Source: Deltaproteobacteria bacterium
Lineage (GTDB): Bacteria > Myxococcota_A > Polyangia > Polyangiales > Houyiibacteriaceae
Reading direction: 5' to 3'
Assembly: GCA_017644045.1 (NCBI GenBank)
Contig: JAEPMI010000006.1
Span: forward strand, 274,980 to 338,979
DNA: 64,000 nucleotides
Shown in pieces: positions 9,500 through 19,594 of the stretch. Position numbers and translations under genes: made by a program. Within the stretch, counting starts at the first letter, position 1, and every line of letters begins with the position of its first letter. Under the pieces are notes generated by a model. It was not told where the DNA came from, searched no databases, and saw only the letters and a program-made list of their open reading frames with translations.

Positions 9500-12400
9500 G
9501 CTTGGTGGACGACTGGCACAGACGACTCCGGCGGCTTGTCGCCGAAGGCGATGTGGCAAACGCGCTCGCGCTTCTGCGACGCCATCGGCGCGATCTCGGC
9601 CCGGTTGCGCTGAAGCAGCTCTCCCTTCTCGAGAGGGGTGGACTGGAACTCAATGACCAGCTCGCAGTTCTTGCTCGCGTCGCGGGTCAACTGGGAGCCC
9701 ACCCCGCCGCGCACGCAACACGCACGCTTGAGCTTCTCGCCGTCGAGCCCCTTCGCGAGCGTGCTTCAGCGAACGGCAACGATGAGCGGGAGGCGCGCAG
9801 CTCCTCCTGGAGGTACGGGATGGTGCGCGTCTGGGTGAACGACAAGATCTCTGGCAGCGCTGCCTTTATCGGGGACGGGTTGGTGCTAACCGCCGAGCAC
9901 GTGGTGGGCAGCGCCAGCTCGGATCAGATCGCGTGTGAGCTTTGGAACGGTGACCCGCCGAAACCGGCGTCAATCCATGAGGCTGACGCCCAGCGGGACT
10001 GGGCGCTGCTCAAGGTCGACTCGATACCGAAGGACGCGCGACCGCTGCCGCTCCACAATCTCGATAGCAAAGAGATACCGGCTAACGTCTCCGTCTGGGG
10101 CTTCCCCATGCTGAAGCCAGACGGCTACACGATGAATGCTAGTTTGGTTGGCCTTGATCCCACGGAGTCAGGGCCCGCATACCAACTAGTCTCGGATCAG
10201 GTACGGCAGCTCCGCGACGCCTTCATTGGTCGCGGGAGTATGTCTCCGGCGAAGAGCGAACGTGTGCAAGGACTCTCGGGTGCGCCAGTACTCTGGGGGG
10301 ACTCAATCATTGGAGTAGTGTCGTCGCATCTCCACAGGATGACCGGGGGAAGCGTCTACGCCACGCCGGTCGAGTTGATTTCGAGCGACGAGGTCCACCG
10401 GCGGCTTGAGCGCGAGAAGCGCTCGATCCCCTCTTCGCTTCGCGCGCAGGTCGCTGCCTCGCTGGAAGACCTGGGTACCATCCCCGTCCCTCGCCTCGAC
10501 GGCGGGCGACTCCGGACTGCAGCGCTGGATGCCGTCGTTGTCCCCGCAGCGACCCTCCGAAACGATCTCATCGACGAGAACAAGGCTGACTTCGATGAGT
10601 TGTGCGCGGCGATCGAAGGATCGCTGGGGCATGACTGCGCCCGACGCGGGGGGCCCGGGAGGATCTTCCGCAATGCTCCCCGGCTGACGTATCCACCGGA
10701 GCCTTCGACGTACTCTCCACTCCGCCAAGTCCTCGGGCTGGGAGGCGCGGAGGACTGGGTGTGTGACTTCCTCGAGCGAATCGACGAAACGCGACCGCTG
10801 CGGGAGAACGCTGCACACCTCACACGGCAACGCCTCTCGACCGCGGTCGAAGGAACACCACGGTCGCTGGTGCGCGGCGGTCCTGGGAGCGGAAAGTCCG
10901 TCGCCCTTCGGGCATTCGCGCGATCGCTGGGTAGCGAGGGCGCCACGCTGCCCGTGTTCCTTCCAGTCCACGAAGTCGCCTCGTGGATCGCCACTCGGGT
11001 CGAGTGGATCCCGCGCTCGGAGCTGCTTGGTGCGTACCTGCACAGGCTGTTCGCGAGGAGCGGCCTCGATGAGTCCCGGTTCCGCTCCGCCATTCGTTCG
11101 GGAGCGCTCACGCTCCTGCTCGACGGGCTGGACGAGGTATCGACCTACGGTTCGAGCCGGCTAGGTGCAGACCCGCGCCTAGCTCTCGTGGAGACGATCC
11201 TCGCGGCGGTCGAAGATGCACCAGGCGCCCGTGTAGTCGTGAGCTCCCGCGGCTCGGTGCTCTCTCCCGAGCTCCTTGGAAGGTTCCGTTCCGCGGGCTT
11301 CGTCCTCTTGGACATCGATGAGCTTTCCTGTCGAGAGCGGGCTCTGTTCCTGGAGCGGTGGTATCGTGCTCACGGCGATGAGGAGGCAGAGGCTCGCGTG
11401 CTCGCCGCGAACGTGTATCGACAGCTATCGTCCAACGATAGCCTCTTTGCGCTCGCGGCGAATCCGATGCAGCTCGTCTTGCTCGCCGAGCTCGCTCGGG
11501 CTCGTGGAGACCTCTCCGAGATGGACCGTGCTCAGCTGTACGGCCTCGCAGTGCATCAGATGGTGCACGACTGGGACTTCCATCTCGGACGCGACCGTGA
11601 GCCGCTACTCGACGCTTCGGAGCGGAGGCGCCTGCTCGGGCGGCTGGCGGCAGAGACGCCGCCCGCCGCCGACATTGAGCGTGCCGTTATCCGAGACGCC
11701 ATCCGGGATGCAGCGGGCGTGCGGGCCACGTCGGGGGCGCGCGAACGCGAGATCGATCTGCTCATCGAGCGATGTGGCTTGCTAGGCGATGGGAAGGCGC
11801 TGGGCTATCGATTCATGCACCGGAGTTTCCAGGACTTCCTTCACGCCGACTACCTCGTAGACGCCCCGGAGTCGGCGGTGGTGCCGAAGCTTCTCTCCGA
11901 TGCGGCGTCCGCGTCCGCAGCGAGCTGGTTGCTAGCGCTCAAGCGCGAGCGAGGCGACGCTGACGCGGCGTCCCGCTGGGCGCGCTTGGTCGCGCCTGAA
12001 CCGGACAGCGGGGCCATGCTCGGTCTCCTGGGAGCCTTGGGCGCGCCGCCGAGCCAGCCAACCGAGGCGTTCGTTCAACTTCGTGATGCCATCGCCGCCG
12101 CCATCGAGGGGCCGGCCCGTTTTCCGACCGCGTTTCGCGTCACGGCCGGCTGCTGGCTCGAGAAGCTACCGGACCCGAGGTTGGAGAGGCTCAACCGCTG
12201 GATACTTGTGCCGGGGGGCCGGTTCTTTCGTGGCGAGGCTGGAGAGGAAAGGAGCCGCGGGACGGCCCCAGGTGGCTTTGTGGAGGTCTCAGATTTCTGG
12301 ATTCAACGCTGGCCCGTTACGGTTCGGGAGCTGTGGGCATTCGTGGACAGCAATGACTTCACGAATGCATCGCTATGGTGCCCCGAAGGACTCGTTTGGC

Positions 12401-13089
12401 TCTTGGAGCGCGACGGACACCAAGAATGCCGTGCGTACATCGAGGCGCAGGCTCTTGGAACCTCGTCTTCCTCGAATGCAGCCCTCGTCGGAGAACGCCT
12501 GCCCCGGCTTAGCAGCCCGGTTGTTCGAGTGAACTGGTACACGGCCTGCGCCTACGCGCGGTGGCTGGCCCGACAGGTGCCGACACCAGGCAGCGAAGGT
12601 CACACCGTTCGGCTGCCAACCGAGGCGGAATGGGAGAAGGCTGCTCGGGGAGGAGAGACGTTGGCTCTGGGTGAAGTCAATCCGCTCCCGCGTCGCGTCT
12701 ACCCATGGGGTGACGACTGGAGTGAAGAGAGAGCGCACGTCGCGGGCAGCTCCCCGGCTCCCGTCGGATGTCACCCTCTCGGGCGCTCGCCCTACGGCGC
12801 CTGGGGACTGGTAGGCAACTGTTACGAGTGGTGTCTCGATGTCTTCCACTCGGACGCATACGCGTCGTCCAAGACGGATCCGTTGTGGCTGACGCCCGAG
12901 GACGACTCCTACGTCACCCGAGTCCTCAGGGGCGGAGGGTTCGGCGGCGGGCAGTACGGCTGTCGCGTCCATGAGCGCGCCGCAAGACCACCCTGGGTCG
13001 ACTACGACGACTACGGCTTCCGCTGCGTCGTGGCTCGTCCCCGCGATACGTCGGTACGAGGAGAGGTATCTGACCGATCTCCCCGCTGA
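9496..13089 (+). CDS. Trypsin-NACHT-FGE/sulfatase-like multidomain protein (STAND NTPase)
   Basis: The start is the GTG at 9496, which overlaps the previous TGA by four bases (GTGA) and gives 1,197 residues; the longer open frame upstream is rejected. Domains in order: a helical segment (1-85) that may be an effector-associated adaptor; a trypsin-like protease (100-300) with His135 in TAEHV, Asp168 in RDWALLKV and Ser261 in GLSGAPV; a NACHT NTPase with Walker A GPGSGKS (Lys467) and Walker [10 protein letters not shown] (about 540); a helical relay region; and a C-terminal FGE/sulfatase-modifying-factor fold (about 900-1190) with [32 protein letters not shown] and GFRCVV. NACHT proteins of this build act as ligand-triggered switches in conflict or programmed-death systems. 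The protease would be the effector and the FGE domain a sensor. That last step is inference. Confidence 0.85.
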   Translation: MSLVDDWHRRLRRLVAEGDVANALALLRRHRRDLGPVALKQLSLLERGGLELNDQLAVLARVAGQLGAHPAAHATRTLELLAVEPLRERASANGNDEREARSSSWRYGMVRVWVNDKISGSAAFIGDGLVLTAEHVVGSASSDQIACELWNGDPPKPASIHEADAQRDWALLKVDSIPKDARPLPLHNLDSKEIPANVSVWGFPMLKPDGYTMNASLVGLDPTESGPAYQLVSDQVRQLRDAFIGRGSMSPAKSERVQGLSGAPVLWGDSIIGVVSSHLHRMTGGSVYATPVELISSDEVHRRLEREKRSIPSSLRAQVAASLEDLGTIPVPRLDGGRLRTAALDAVVVPAATLRNDLIDENKADFDELCAAIEGSLGHDCARRGGPGRIFRNAPRLTYPPEPSTYSPLRQVLGLGGAEDWVCDFLERIDETRPLRENAAHLTRQRLSTAVEGTPRSLVRGGPGSGKSVALRAFARSLGSEGATLPVFLPVHEVASWIATRVEWIPRSELLGAYLHRLFARSGLDESRFRSAIRSGALTLLLDGLDEVSTYGSSRLGADPRLALVETILAAVEDAPGARVVVSSRGSVLSPELLGRFRSAGFVLLDIDELSCRERALFLERWYRAHGDEEAEARVLAANVYRQLSSNDSLFALAANPMQLVLLAELARARGDLSEMDRAQLYGLAVHQMVHDWDFHLGRDREPLLDASERRRLLGRLAAETPPAADIERAVIRDAIRDAAGVRATSGAREREIDLLIERCGLLGDGKALGYRFMHRSFQDFLHADYLVDAPESAVVPKLLSDAASASAASWLLALKRERGDADAASRWARLVAPEPDSGAMLGLLGALGAPPSQPTEAFVQLRDAIAAAIEGPARFPTAFRVTAGCWLEKLPDPRLERLNRWILVPGGRFFRGEAGEERSRGTAPGGFVEVSDFWIQRWPVTVRELWAFVDSNDFTNASLWCPEGLVWLLERDGHQECRAYIEAQALGTSSSSNAALVGERLPRLSSPVVRVNWYTACAYARWLARQVPTPGSEGHTVRLPTEAEWEKAARGGETLALGEVNPLPRRVYPWGDDWSEERAHVAGSSPAPVGCHPLGRSPYGAWGLVGNCYEWCLDVFHSDAYASSKTDPLWLTPEDDSYVTRVLRGGGFGGGQYGCRVHERAARPPWVDYDDYGFRCVVARPRDTSVRGEVSDRSPR

Positions 13090-13787
13090 TCTACGTGGGC
13101 GCGGGCACGTCTGGCTCGCCAGCCAACTCAAATGCCCATCTCTTTCTCGGTCGCCTAGGCGATCCACCGAGCCACGACCCCTGACTGCTTCGCTCAGACC
13201 GCAAGACGCACCTCTAGCTCTAGATAGCGGCTCCTCCACCAGGTGGTGCAAGACGTGCTGCGGGCCCCCAAGCCGAATGTGAGCACGCCCATGCGACCAC
13301 GCCCTGGATCCGTCCTCGGGGGGTCTCCTCGTCTTGACGCACCGACCGCTGCACCACACGGCGCGCGGCTTCGTCGACACCCCCCGCTCCACGTTGTCGG
13401 TTCAATACTGCCTGCGCGATCCGAGTGAACCTGTATGCCCGTGCCGAGCCTCGGGTCGGCTATCCACCCGCGCGCGGCCAGTTCCTTGTGCCCCAGAACC
13501 TTGTGGTGTCGGAAAGGCGAAAAGCATCACGAGCCGGCGGCCGCACGATGGCCGTCCTCCTGGTGCGCGAATCGTCTCATTCATCTCGCAGGGGCTTCGC
13601 CTCGAGACTCTCTGCGACACACCCCCTTCAACACGGTCTCATAGTTTGATATTTGACTCTATGCGGTGGGGGTCTTCATCACGGACTTCGATGCACTTGT
13701 GGGTGAGAACTCGCATCGTCGGCCTGTTTCCAACCGACACCTCTTTCGACTGTCGGTTCACGCCATCCGAGGACGGTACGGAGCAGC
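13090..13787 (+). other. Gene-poor spacer between the NACHT operon and the giant-gene cluster
   Basis: About 700 bases hold no convincing gene on either strand; the short open frames lack ribosome sites and plausible protein composition. The stretch contains the first copy of the direct repeat (13234-13269). An A/T-richer patch at about 13640-13665 could be part of a promoter for the gene at 13788, but no clear -35/-10 pair is evident. GGAG lies a few bases before that gene's ATG. Confidence 0.5.
13234..13269 (+). repeat. Direct repeat, left copy (bracketing the giant-gene cluster)
   Basis: This 36-base stretch aligns without gaps to 32586-32621 with about five mismatches. It begins with the identical CTCCACCAGGTGGT and ends with the identical TGCGGGCCCCC. 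Similarity appears to extend 20-30 bases to the left with a small insertion here. Read as protein, both copies give LLHQVVQ..LRAP, so they may be relics of one coding sequence, for instance a mobile-element gene, rather than a true attachment site. Confidence 0.6.
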
Positions 13788-16700
13788 ATGTCCGTGAGTT
13801 ACGATCCTAAGCTCGCACATCGGTTCGTGACGTTGCTCGCTGGGGCGAGAAACTGGGCCGAAGTACGACACGCCGTCGCGCCCGTGCTCGACCATCTGGC
13901 GGAGCAGCCAGGGGGTGTGAAGCCCGAGCAGGCTGCAAGGCTGCTCTTCTCGGTGAGGGGCCGCGCACGCGATGTGCTCAAGGCGTCCGAGCGGAACGTG
14001 TTCCCCCGGCTCGTCGCGGCAACAGAAGCCGACCGCCCGCCGCTCCTGCGGCTCTGGGCCGAGCTCGGACGATGGTTGCGTCGAGCGCCCTGGACCAACC
14101 GGCCCGCGCTTCTGGTCCCAATTCGTCTCGAGACGCGATTCGTCGACGACGTGCTACGCGTCCGCTTCTATCCCGACCAAATCGCAATCGACTCGCACCA
14201 AGAGGGACTGACTGGAGACGAATGGGAGGCGGCTGTCACGTTCGCCAACGCCGATTCGAGTCGCTCGGCGTGGCGACTCCTCTCCTCGAGATTCGGACCG
14301 CGTCGCGCCGCTTGGCTCGCGGATTGGGTGAAGACGCATACCGAGGCGCCAGACCAGTTCGCGAGCTCGAACTGGACCAGGGCCCCTCGCATCGTAGCGC
14401 TGCCCGAACGATTCTGTGTTTACGGATATCGCGACGGCGAGCTCGTCGTCGAAGCCATGGCAAATCCGCTGCGCCAAAACCGTTCGGTGCTGGCTTCGCC
14501 TGCTCCCGCGGATCCGGGCAGCGAGAACGAGGGCCTCTTCGATGAGAACTCTCGCTGGGTCGTCGATTTCCAGGCGGCTGTGAGGGACGGGTTCGCGCTC
14601 GAGCTTCCCCTGACACACGAGGACCGAACCCTCGGATTCGACCGGCTGGTCGCCGTGGGTGTGCGGTGGTCGAGTGCGGAGGAGGGAGCGGCAACGGTCG
14701 AGAAGCTGTTCCGAGCGCACCGCTTCTCCACGGGTCTCGGCTTTGTCGAACCGGGCACCGCCACGAACAACACAGTGCGAGACCCCGCCGGGTTCTCATC
14801 GCGACCCGATCACGAAGCTGAGTACGAGGTGCAGCTCCGGGGGCCCTCCAACTGGCAGGCCCAGTCGAACGGTGAGGGGCGAACGAGCGCTCACCGGTTG
14901 GCGCGAGCGCTGGGTATTGACGCGCAGGTGCTCCGTTTCCTAGAGGGTGCTGGCAGCACGACCGACTCATACGCGCGTGAGATGAATACGCTCACATGGT
15001 CCGTCAGCGGAGACCACTATCTACGGCACCTGATGTCCGGAGCGACCAACGAAGGCCTCCTGGACTACGTCGCACGGCACAACGCCTCGTTCGTCCGTGG
15101 CGCTGGGCCGCTGCCCACCATACGTGTCGGCAAACAGCCCTACGGAGTCCTCCCCGTGACCCGAGTCCGGCCTGGCGCCTGGACGCCGTGGTCGCACGAT
15201 GCCGCGGCGGATCTGCATCGCGACAAGCGACTGCACGCCGTGGTCACGAAGCTCTTCGAGTACTGGCTGTCGTGCGCAGGCAACACCAACTGCGTGCCCC
15301 GCGTGAGGCCGGACGACCCGGATCCGGACCGGACGCTCTTGAGCGTCCTGGCCATGCAGCCTCGTACTTCGGGATATCGGGCGCGGACGTTCGTCAGCGA
15401 GAGTTTCGTGGCCTGGCTACTGATTGCGCTGCGAGACTATGCGTTCGGCGAGGGCTCCGCCTATGAGGGCGCGCGGAGCCCGTTGGAGTGGGTCGAGGAA
15501 TGGCAGATCGTCTGGCGCTCGTACCAGAGCCGCGTTGCGGATCTGCTCGGGCGATTCGCGGACGAGGACCCCGCCGGCTTTGCGAACACGCCGCTTCTCG
15601 GAATACTCGCCTGGTTCGATGCCAGTGAGCGGGTCCCACCAGTGGCGACCGAGGTGGGTGGGGAGAGCTCCAATCCCTCCCGATACCTGGAGGAACTGTG
15701 CACCGGCCACACGACGAGCGCCGATACTCTGCTCGCACAGGTAGCCCGAGTGGCACTGAGGAACGGGTCATCGAACCCCGCGGTACGACGGGCGCTATGC
15801 GCACTCGGAGCAACCGGCGTACTCGACTTCTTCAACGAAGTGACTGAACCGGAGCGAATCGTCGAGCGGATCCAGGACGACCCAAACCGGCACCCGGAGC
15901 GCGACGGCTACGGCGTTCGACTCGATGTCGCACGTAGAATTCTCGAGCGTCGCGAGCAGCTAGGCAGGTTCGAGTCGATTGAACAGCTCGATGAAATCAA
16001 GGGGGTAGGCCCCGACACCCTGCACGACATCCTCTACTCGTTTCGGGACCACGAGAGTGACTTGGACCTCGACAGGCTCTTCCGCGACTCGCTGGACCTC
16101 GCGAGCCATCGCGTCGATGCGTGGGTCACCTCCTTCGCCACGAAGAGACTGGAGGGTATGCGCGAGCAGGAGGGCGGAGAAATGGGCGTCCACCTGGGCG
16201 CGTATGGTTTCGTCGAGGACCTCCGCCCCAAGGACGACCAGGGTCAGAGTGAGGGCTACATCCATGCGCCCTCCGGTGGCCACGCGGCCGCCTGTGCCGT
16301 CCTCCACAACGCGTTCCTCACTCACGAAGCGGAACCTTCGGACGGGAGCTCGCCTGCGCCCAATCCGTTCGCCGTCAGTCTCTCGTCGACCCGGGTTCGA
16401 AGCGCCAAGCGGCTCCTCGAAGGAGTTCGGCAGGGCCAGTCGCTCGGTGCGCTGATCGGTTATCAGATTGAGCGAGACCTCAAGGACTCGCCCGAGTGGC
16501 TGGCCCAGCATCTCGATGAGCTCCGCGAACTCTTCCCCATCGTCGCGCACAAGATCACTCCCGCCAGCGGTGCATCGGTGGAGGCGGTAGCGGCGAGGAG
16601 CGTCGTCGATGGTGTGGCCGCGGTCCGTGCGTATCGAGAGCTGCGGCCGCTCCTGCCCCAGCTCCCCCCGGCCACGTCGGCCTTGGGCAAGCTGATACGT

Positions 16701-18872
16701 GGGCTCAGCGAAGATGAGGCGCGGGGGGTCGTGCGTGCGATGGAGCAGGCTCACGACGCGGTGGATGCGTTGTCCGACGCCTTGATGTTCGAAGGCGTAT
16801 ATCAGGCGGTACAAGGCAACTTCGAGAGCTCGGCGGCGGCGCTGGAGGCCGCTGCAGGCAATCAGTCACCGCCGGAGCTCCCGTCACTGGACACACCTGT
16901 CGCGGGGCGAACCTATACCCACCGCGCAGCGATGCTCCTCAACGAGTCGCTGACGTTTTCGGACGAGGACGCGAGGCTGCGCGACCCGCGCGGTGGGGCG
17001 GAGCCCCGCGTGGCGGCGTGGTGCCAGAGTCTCTTCGGGCCGCTCGAGAACATCGGTGTGGGCTTCGAGTTCTGGGAGCCGATATCCGACCCAGAGGGTC
17101 AGGGGCGGCTGGACGTGAACCGTGCCACCCAAGACGAGTTGGTGGGTTTGGATGGCATCGGCCCCCAGCTGGCCGTGGCCATCGTGCAGGACCGGGAGGG
17201 ACCGGGAGGCCCCTTCAGGACTCTCGCGGACCTCCAACGTGTGTCGGGAATCGGGCCGGCCATCGTGGACGGACTCAGGGCGACTGCGACTACGGGCTTC
17301 GTGGAACGAATCGACATCAACTCTGCCTCCGAGGATCTCCTGCAGTCACTTCCAGGGATCGGACCCGCCCTCGCGGCCGCGACCGTCGCCGCACGCCCGT
17401 TCGCGAGCGTCGAGCAGCTGACTGTCGTTTCAGGAATCGACGCCGGCATGCTCGATGGCTGGCGACCGAGACTGGTTGCCATACGTGCGAACGTGAATCG
17501 GGCCACGCTGTCGGAGCTCGAGGCACTGGAGGGCATCGGCCCCGTACTGGCCCACCGCATCGTGCAACAGCGAGAGCTGCGACCATTCGATTCCGTCGAC
17601 GACCTTCGCCGAGTGGAGGGCATCGATGATGGGGTGCTGGACCCGCTGCGTGACAGCGTGACGACTGACTTCGGTGTCTTGGGTGTGGAGGAGCTCGGCC
17701 TGAACGCGACAGATCTCTTCTATGGGATCGGAGGCGCAGCAGGGCCCGAGGGCGTCGGGGAGCGAGTCGCACGACGCGTACGAGAGATTCACGCGCTCGC
17801 GCCCGAGGTGCCGGTCGAAATCCGGGCCTGGGGAAGCGGGAGCCGAGCGCACTCACTCGCGAACGCCGCGCATCTGGCCCAGCAGGCGTTGCGGGTATTG
17901 ACTGCTGGTCGCCCCTTCTCCTCTCACACTCTCTGCCACCCTGCGAACGCAACTGGAGAGGGGTATTCGGCGAGTGACGTCGCCCGACTGAGAGACCGGG
18001 TGGTCCTCGCGCAGGAAGACTGCCGCTCGCTCGTAGCCGGACTCGAGTCACCTGGCGGGGAGAGCGGCGCCGACCTGCTGAGCCGCGCTACGCGGTATGG
18101 AGTCATTGGCGTCGAGCCCGCAGGTCCGGGCGACACTCGCGAGGAAGAGCGTCTTGCCGAAGCACACCGAGAGCTCGCGAAACGGCTGGCTGCTTCCGCG
18201 GAACAGATGCCCACCCCGGAGTCCGCGACGAGCCTGCAGGTGAGTAAGCTCATCAAGGCGATGAGAGAGCTCTTTGGGCAGAGCTTCGTCGTACTGCCGA
18301 CGGTCGAACCTCATCACGCCGCGGACCTCGAGGCCGCCCTGACCAATGATTCGCTTCGCGGGGGGGGGAGCCGCGCTTGCGTCTCTGGTGGCAGCAGTGC
18401 GCGGAGGTCAGCCGGTCAATGGGCCAGGTGGAAGACCTCCAGATGTTCCACGATGCCTGGACCGACAACATCCGTACCGGCAGCGGATCGACCGTCGATC
18501 TTCGGCTGGCGCAGCTCCCACATGAGCCAGGTCGCTCGTGGGTCGGCCTGTCGGACCATGAGCGAGAGGGAGAGGTCACCAATCCCGCCTGGAGCCGCTC
18601 TCCCCTCTCCGCCGTGCTCGCCATTCACGGCGAGATGCCGACCCTCGACGATCCCGACGGACCGACTCCCATCGCGGGCCTCCTCCTCGACGAGTGGTCG
18701 GAGTCCGTTCCCGCACGAGAAGCCAATACCAGCGTCGCGTTCCACTACGATGCACCCGGCGCTCAAGCGCCCCAGGCACTGCTCTTGGCACTCCCGGCGG
18801 AGATGGGCGTGCGCCCAACCTTCTGGACCCCCCAAGCCCTGGCCGAGATCGTCGGCGACACGATCGATCTAG
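13788..18872 (+). CDS. Giant protein of unknown function with helix-hairpin-helix repeats (5' part of a frameshifted gene)
   Basis: GGAG precedes the ATG at a good distance. The true reading frame runs to about 18360, where a run of nine G bases shifts it; the last 165 codons of this frame are out-of-frame noise and the real protein continues in the 18377-19582 frame. The joined product is about 1,930 residues. It has no signal peptide. Early residues (about 105-130) carry LLVPIRLETRF. One helix-hairpin-helix lies at about 706-745 (IKGVGPDTL). Three ComEA-like tandem copies lie at about 1105-1290, each with a VNRA or INSA lead, GIGP hairpins and a second GI. Such motifs usually contact DNA backbone. 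The rest matches no family I recognise. It is the first gene of a five-gene run. Confidence 0.75.
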   Translation: MSVSYDPKLAHRFVTLLAGARNWAEVRHAVAPVLDHLAEQPGGVKPEQAARLLFSVRGRARDVLKASERNVFPRLVAATEADRPPLLRLWAELGRWLRRAPWTNRPALLVPIRLETRFVDDVLRVRFYPDQIAIDSHQEGLTGDEWEAAVTFANADSSRSAWRLLSSRFGPRRAAWLADWVKTHTEAPDQFASSNWTRAPRIVALPERFCVYGYRDGELVVEAMANPLRQNRSVLASPAPADPGSENEGLFDENSRWVVDFQAAVRDGFALELPLTHEDRTLGFDRLVAVGVRWSSAEEGAATVEKLFRAHRFSTGLGFVEPGTATNNTVRDPAGFSSRPDHEAEYEVQLRGPSNWQAQSNGEGRTSAHRLARALGIDAQVLRFLEGAGSTTDSYAREMNTLTWSVSGDHYLRHLMSGATNEGLLDYVARHNASFVRGAGPLPTIRVGKQPYGVLPVTRVRPGAWTPWSHDAAADLHRDKRLHAVVTKLFEYWLSCAGNTNCVPRVRPDDPDPDRTLLSVLAMQPRTSGYRARTFVSESFVAWLLIALRDYAFGEGSAYEGARSPLEWVEEWQIVWRSYQSRVADLLGRFADEDPAGFANTPLLGILAWFDASERVPPVATEVGGESSNPSRYLEELCTGHTTSADTLLAQVARVALRNGSSNPAVRRALCALGATGVLDFFNEVTEPERIVERIQDDPNRHPERDGYGVRLDVARRILERREQLGRFESIEQLDEIKGVGPDTLHDILYSFRDHESDLDLDRLFRDSLDLASHRVDAWVTSFATKRLEGMREQEGGEMGVHLGAYGFVEDLRPKDDQGQSEGYIHAPSGGHAAACAVLHNAFLTHEAEPSDGSSPAPNPFAVSLSSTRVRSAKRLLEGVRQGQSLGALIGYQIERDLKDSPEWLAQHLDELRELFPIVAHKITPASGASVEAVAARSVVDGVAAVRAYRELRPLLPQLPPATSALGKLIRGLSEDEARGVVRAMEQAHDAVDALSDALMFEGVYQAVQGNFESSAAALEAAAGNQSPPELPSLDTPVAGRTYTHRAAMLLNESLTFSDEDARLRDPRGGAEPRVAAWCQSLFGPLENIGVGFEFWEPISDPEGQGRLDVNRATQDELVGLDGIGPQLAVAIVQDREGPGGPFRTLADLQRVSGIGPAIVDGLRATATTGFVERIDINSASEDLLQSLPGIGPALAAATVAARPFASVEQLTVVSGIDAGMLDGWRPRLVAIRANVNRATLSELEALEGIGPVLAHRIVQQRELRPFDSVDDLRRVEGIDDGVLDPLRDSVTTDFGVLGVEELGLNATDLFYGIGGAAGPEGVGERVARRVREIHALAPEVPVEIRAWGSGSRAHSLANAAHLAQQALRVLTAGRPFSSHTLCHPANATGEGYSASDVARLRDRVVLAQEDCRSLVAGLESPGGESGADLLSRATRYGVIGVEPAGPGDTREEERLAEAHRELAKRLAASAEQMPTPESATSLQVSKLIKAMRELFGQSFVVLPTVEPHHAADLEAALTNDSLRGGGSRACVSGGSSARRSAGQWARWKTSRCSTMPGPTTSVPAADRPSIFGWRSSHMSQVARGSACRTMSERERSPIPPGAALPSPPCSPFTARCRPSTIPTDRLPSRASSSTSGRSPFPHEKPIPASRSTTMHPALKRPRHCSWHSRRRWACAQPSGPPKPWPRSSATRSI
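18360..18368 (+). repeat. G9 homopolymer at the reading-frame break
   Basis: Nine consecutive G bases sit exactly where the coding frame of the first giant gene moves to the frame that carries the rest of the protein. Ten or seven Gs, or a -1 slip during translation or transcription, would restore one continuous frame. A run of this kind is a classic slippage site, but a sequencing error cannot be excluded. Confidence 0.85.
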
Positions 18873-19582
18873 CCAAGGTCCGCGCGGTCGACCTCGACGC
18901 TCTCGCGGTTCATGCGTCCGGAGACGCGGAGAACGACCGCGATCCGTTGGGAGCAATGCTACCCGGGATATACCTTCCGGCGGCGTCGAGCACGGATGGG
19001 ATGTTGGACTCGTTTGGTGCGACCATCGACGAGTGGCTGTCCACGTTGCGCTCCGCAGCCACCCTGGAGTTCGAGGACAGCTTGAACGACGGGCTACTCG
19101 GCGTGACCGAGTTCGACCGCTCCGGATTTCACGTACGGGTTGACTCCACGTTGCCGCCCGATGGATACCCGCCCGACAGCGCATTTGCCTTCTATCACTT
19201 CCGCGTTCGGGACTTCGAATGGCAGGAGGACGGCCAGACGCAACGAATCGGGGTCCTATCGGCGAGCGGTCCAACGGAGCTCACGCTGCCGACACCCGCG
19301 CGTCGTGTGGCGCTCTGGGTAGGCGTGGCCCACGAAGGATACACTCCGCCACCGGCGCCCTCGGTCAGCGCGAAAGCCGAGGACGGGTCGGAAGTCGGAG
19401 TCACCGTCGTCGAGTCGGTGGCAATGGAAGGCAGCTTCTACGCGTCGACGGTCATCAAGACGATGTCGGTGTTCCGCCTGGGGCTGGCGGCGGACGACAA
19501 CGAACTGCATCGCGTCGCCATCGGCGGCGAATCAACCACTCTCGTTCACCTGTTGAAAGCGGTTGCCTACGAAGATGCGTGA
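18377..19582 (+). CDS. C-terminal part of the frameshifted giant protein
   Basis: This 401-residue frame continues the protein of the preceding entry: extending it back from its first ATG gives GGEPRLRLWWQQ directly after the G9 tract. It has no ribosome site of its own, and its first ATG is simply internal. The product is a soluble mixed alpha/beta segment with no recognised domain; it contains PTFWTPQALAE and a C-terminal section that could be beta-rich. Its stop is 12 bases before the next gene, whose GTG is preceded by a strong AGGGGGG ribosome site at about 19583-19589. Confidence 0.75.
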   Translation: MRLWWQQCAEVSRSMGQVEDLQMFHDAWTDNIRTGSGSTVDLRLAQLPHEPGRSWVGLSDHEREGEVTNPAWSRSPLSAVLAIHGEMPTLDDPDGPTPIAGLLLDEWSESVPAREANTSVAFHYDAPGAQAPQALLLALPAEMGVRPTFWTPQALAEIVGDTIDLAKVRAVDLDALAVHASGDAENDRDPLGAMLPGIYLPAASSTDGMLDSFGATIDEWLSTLRSAATLEFEDSLNDGLLGVTEFDRSGFHVRVDSTLPPDGYPPDSAFAFYHFRVRDFEWQEDGQTQRIGVLSASGPTELTLPTPARRVALWVGVAHEGYTPPPAPSVSAKAEDGSEVGVTVVESVAMEGSFYASTVIKTMSVFRLGLAADDNELHRVAIGGESTTLVHLLKAVAYEDA

Positions 19583-19594
19583 AGGGGGGAACAC

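Noticed and set aside
12880-13787. Diversity-generating retroelement with template repeat beside the FGE domain
   Set aside because: No reverse transcriptase and no second copy of the C-terminal coding sequence was found in the adjoining spacer.
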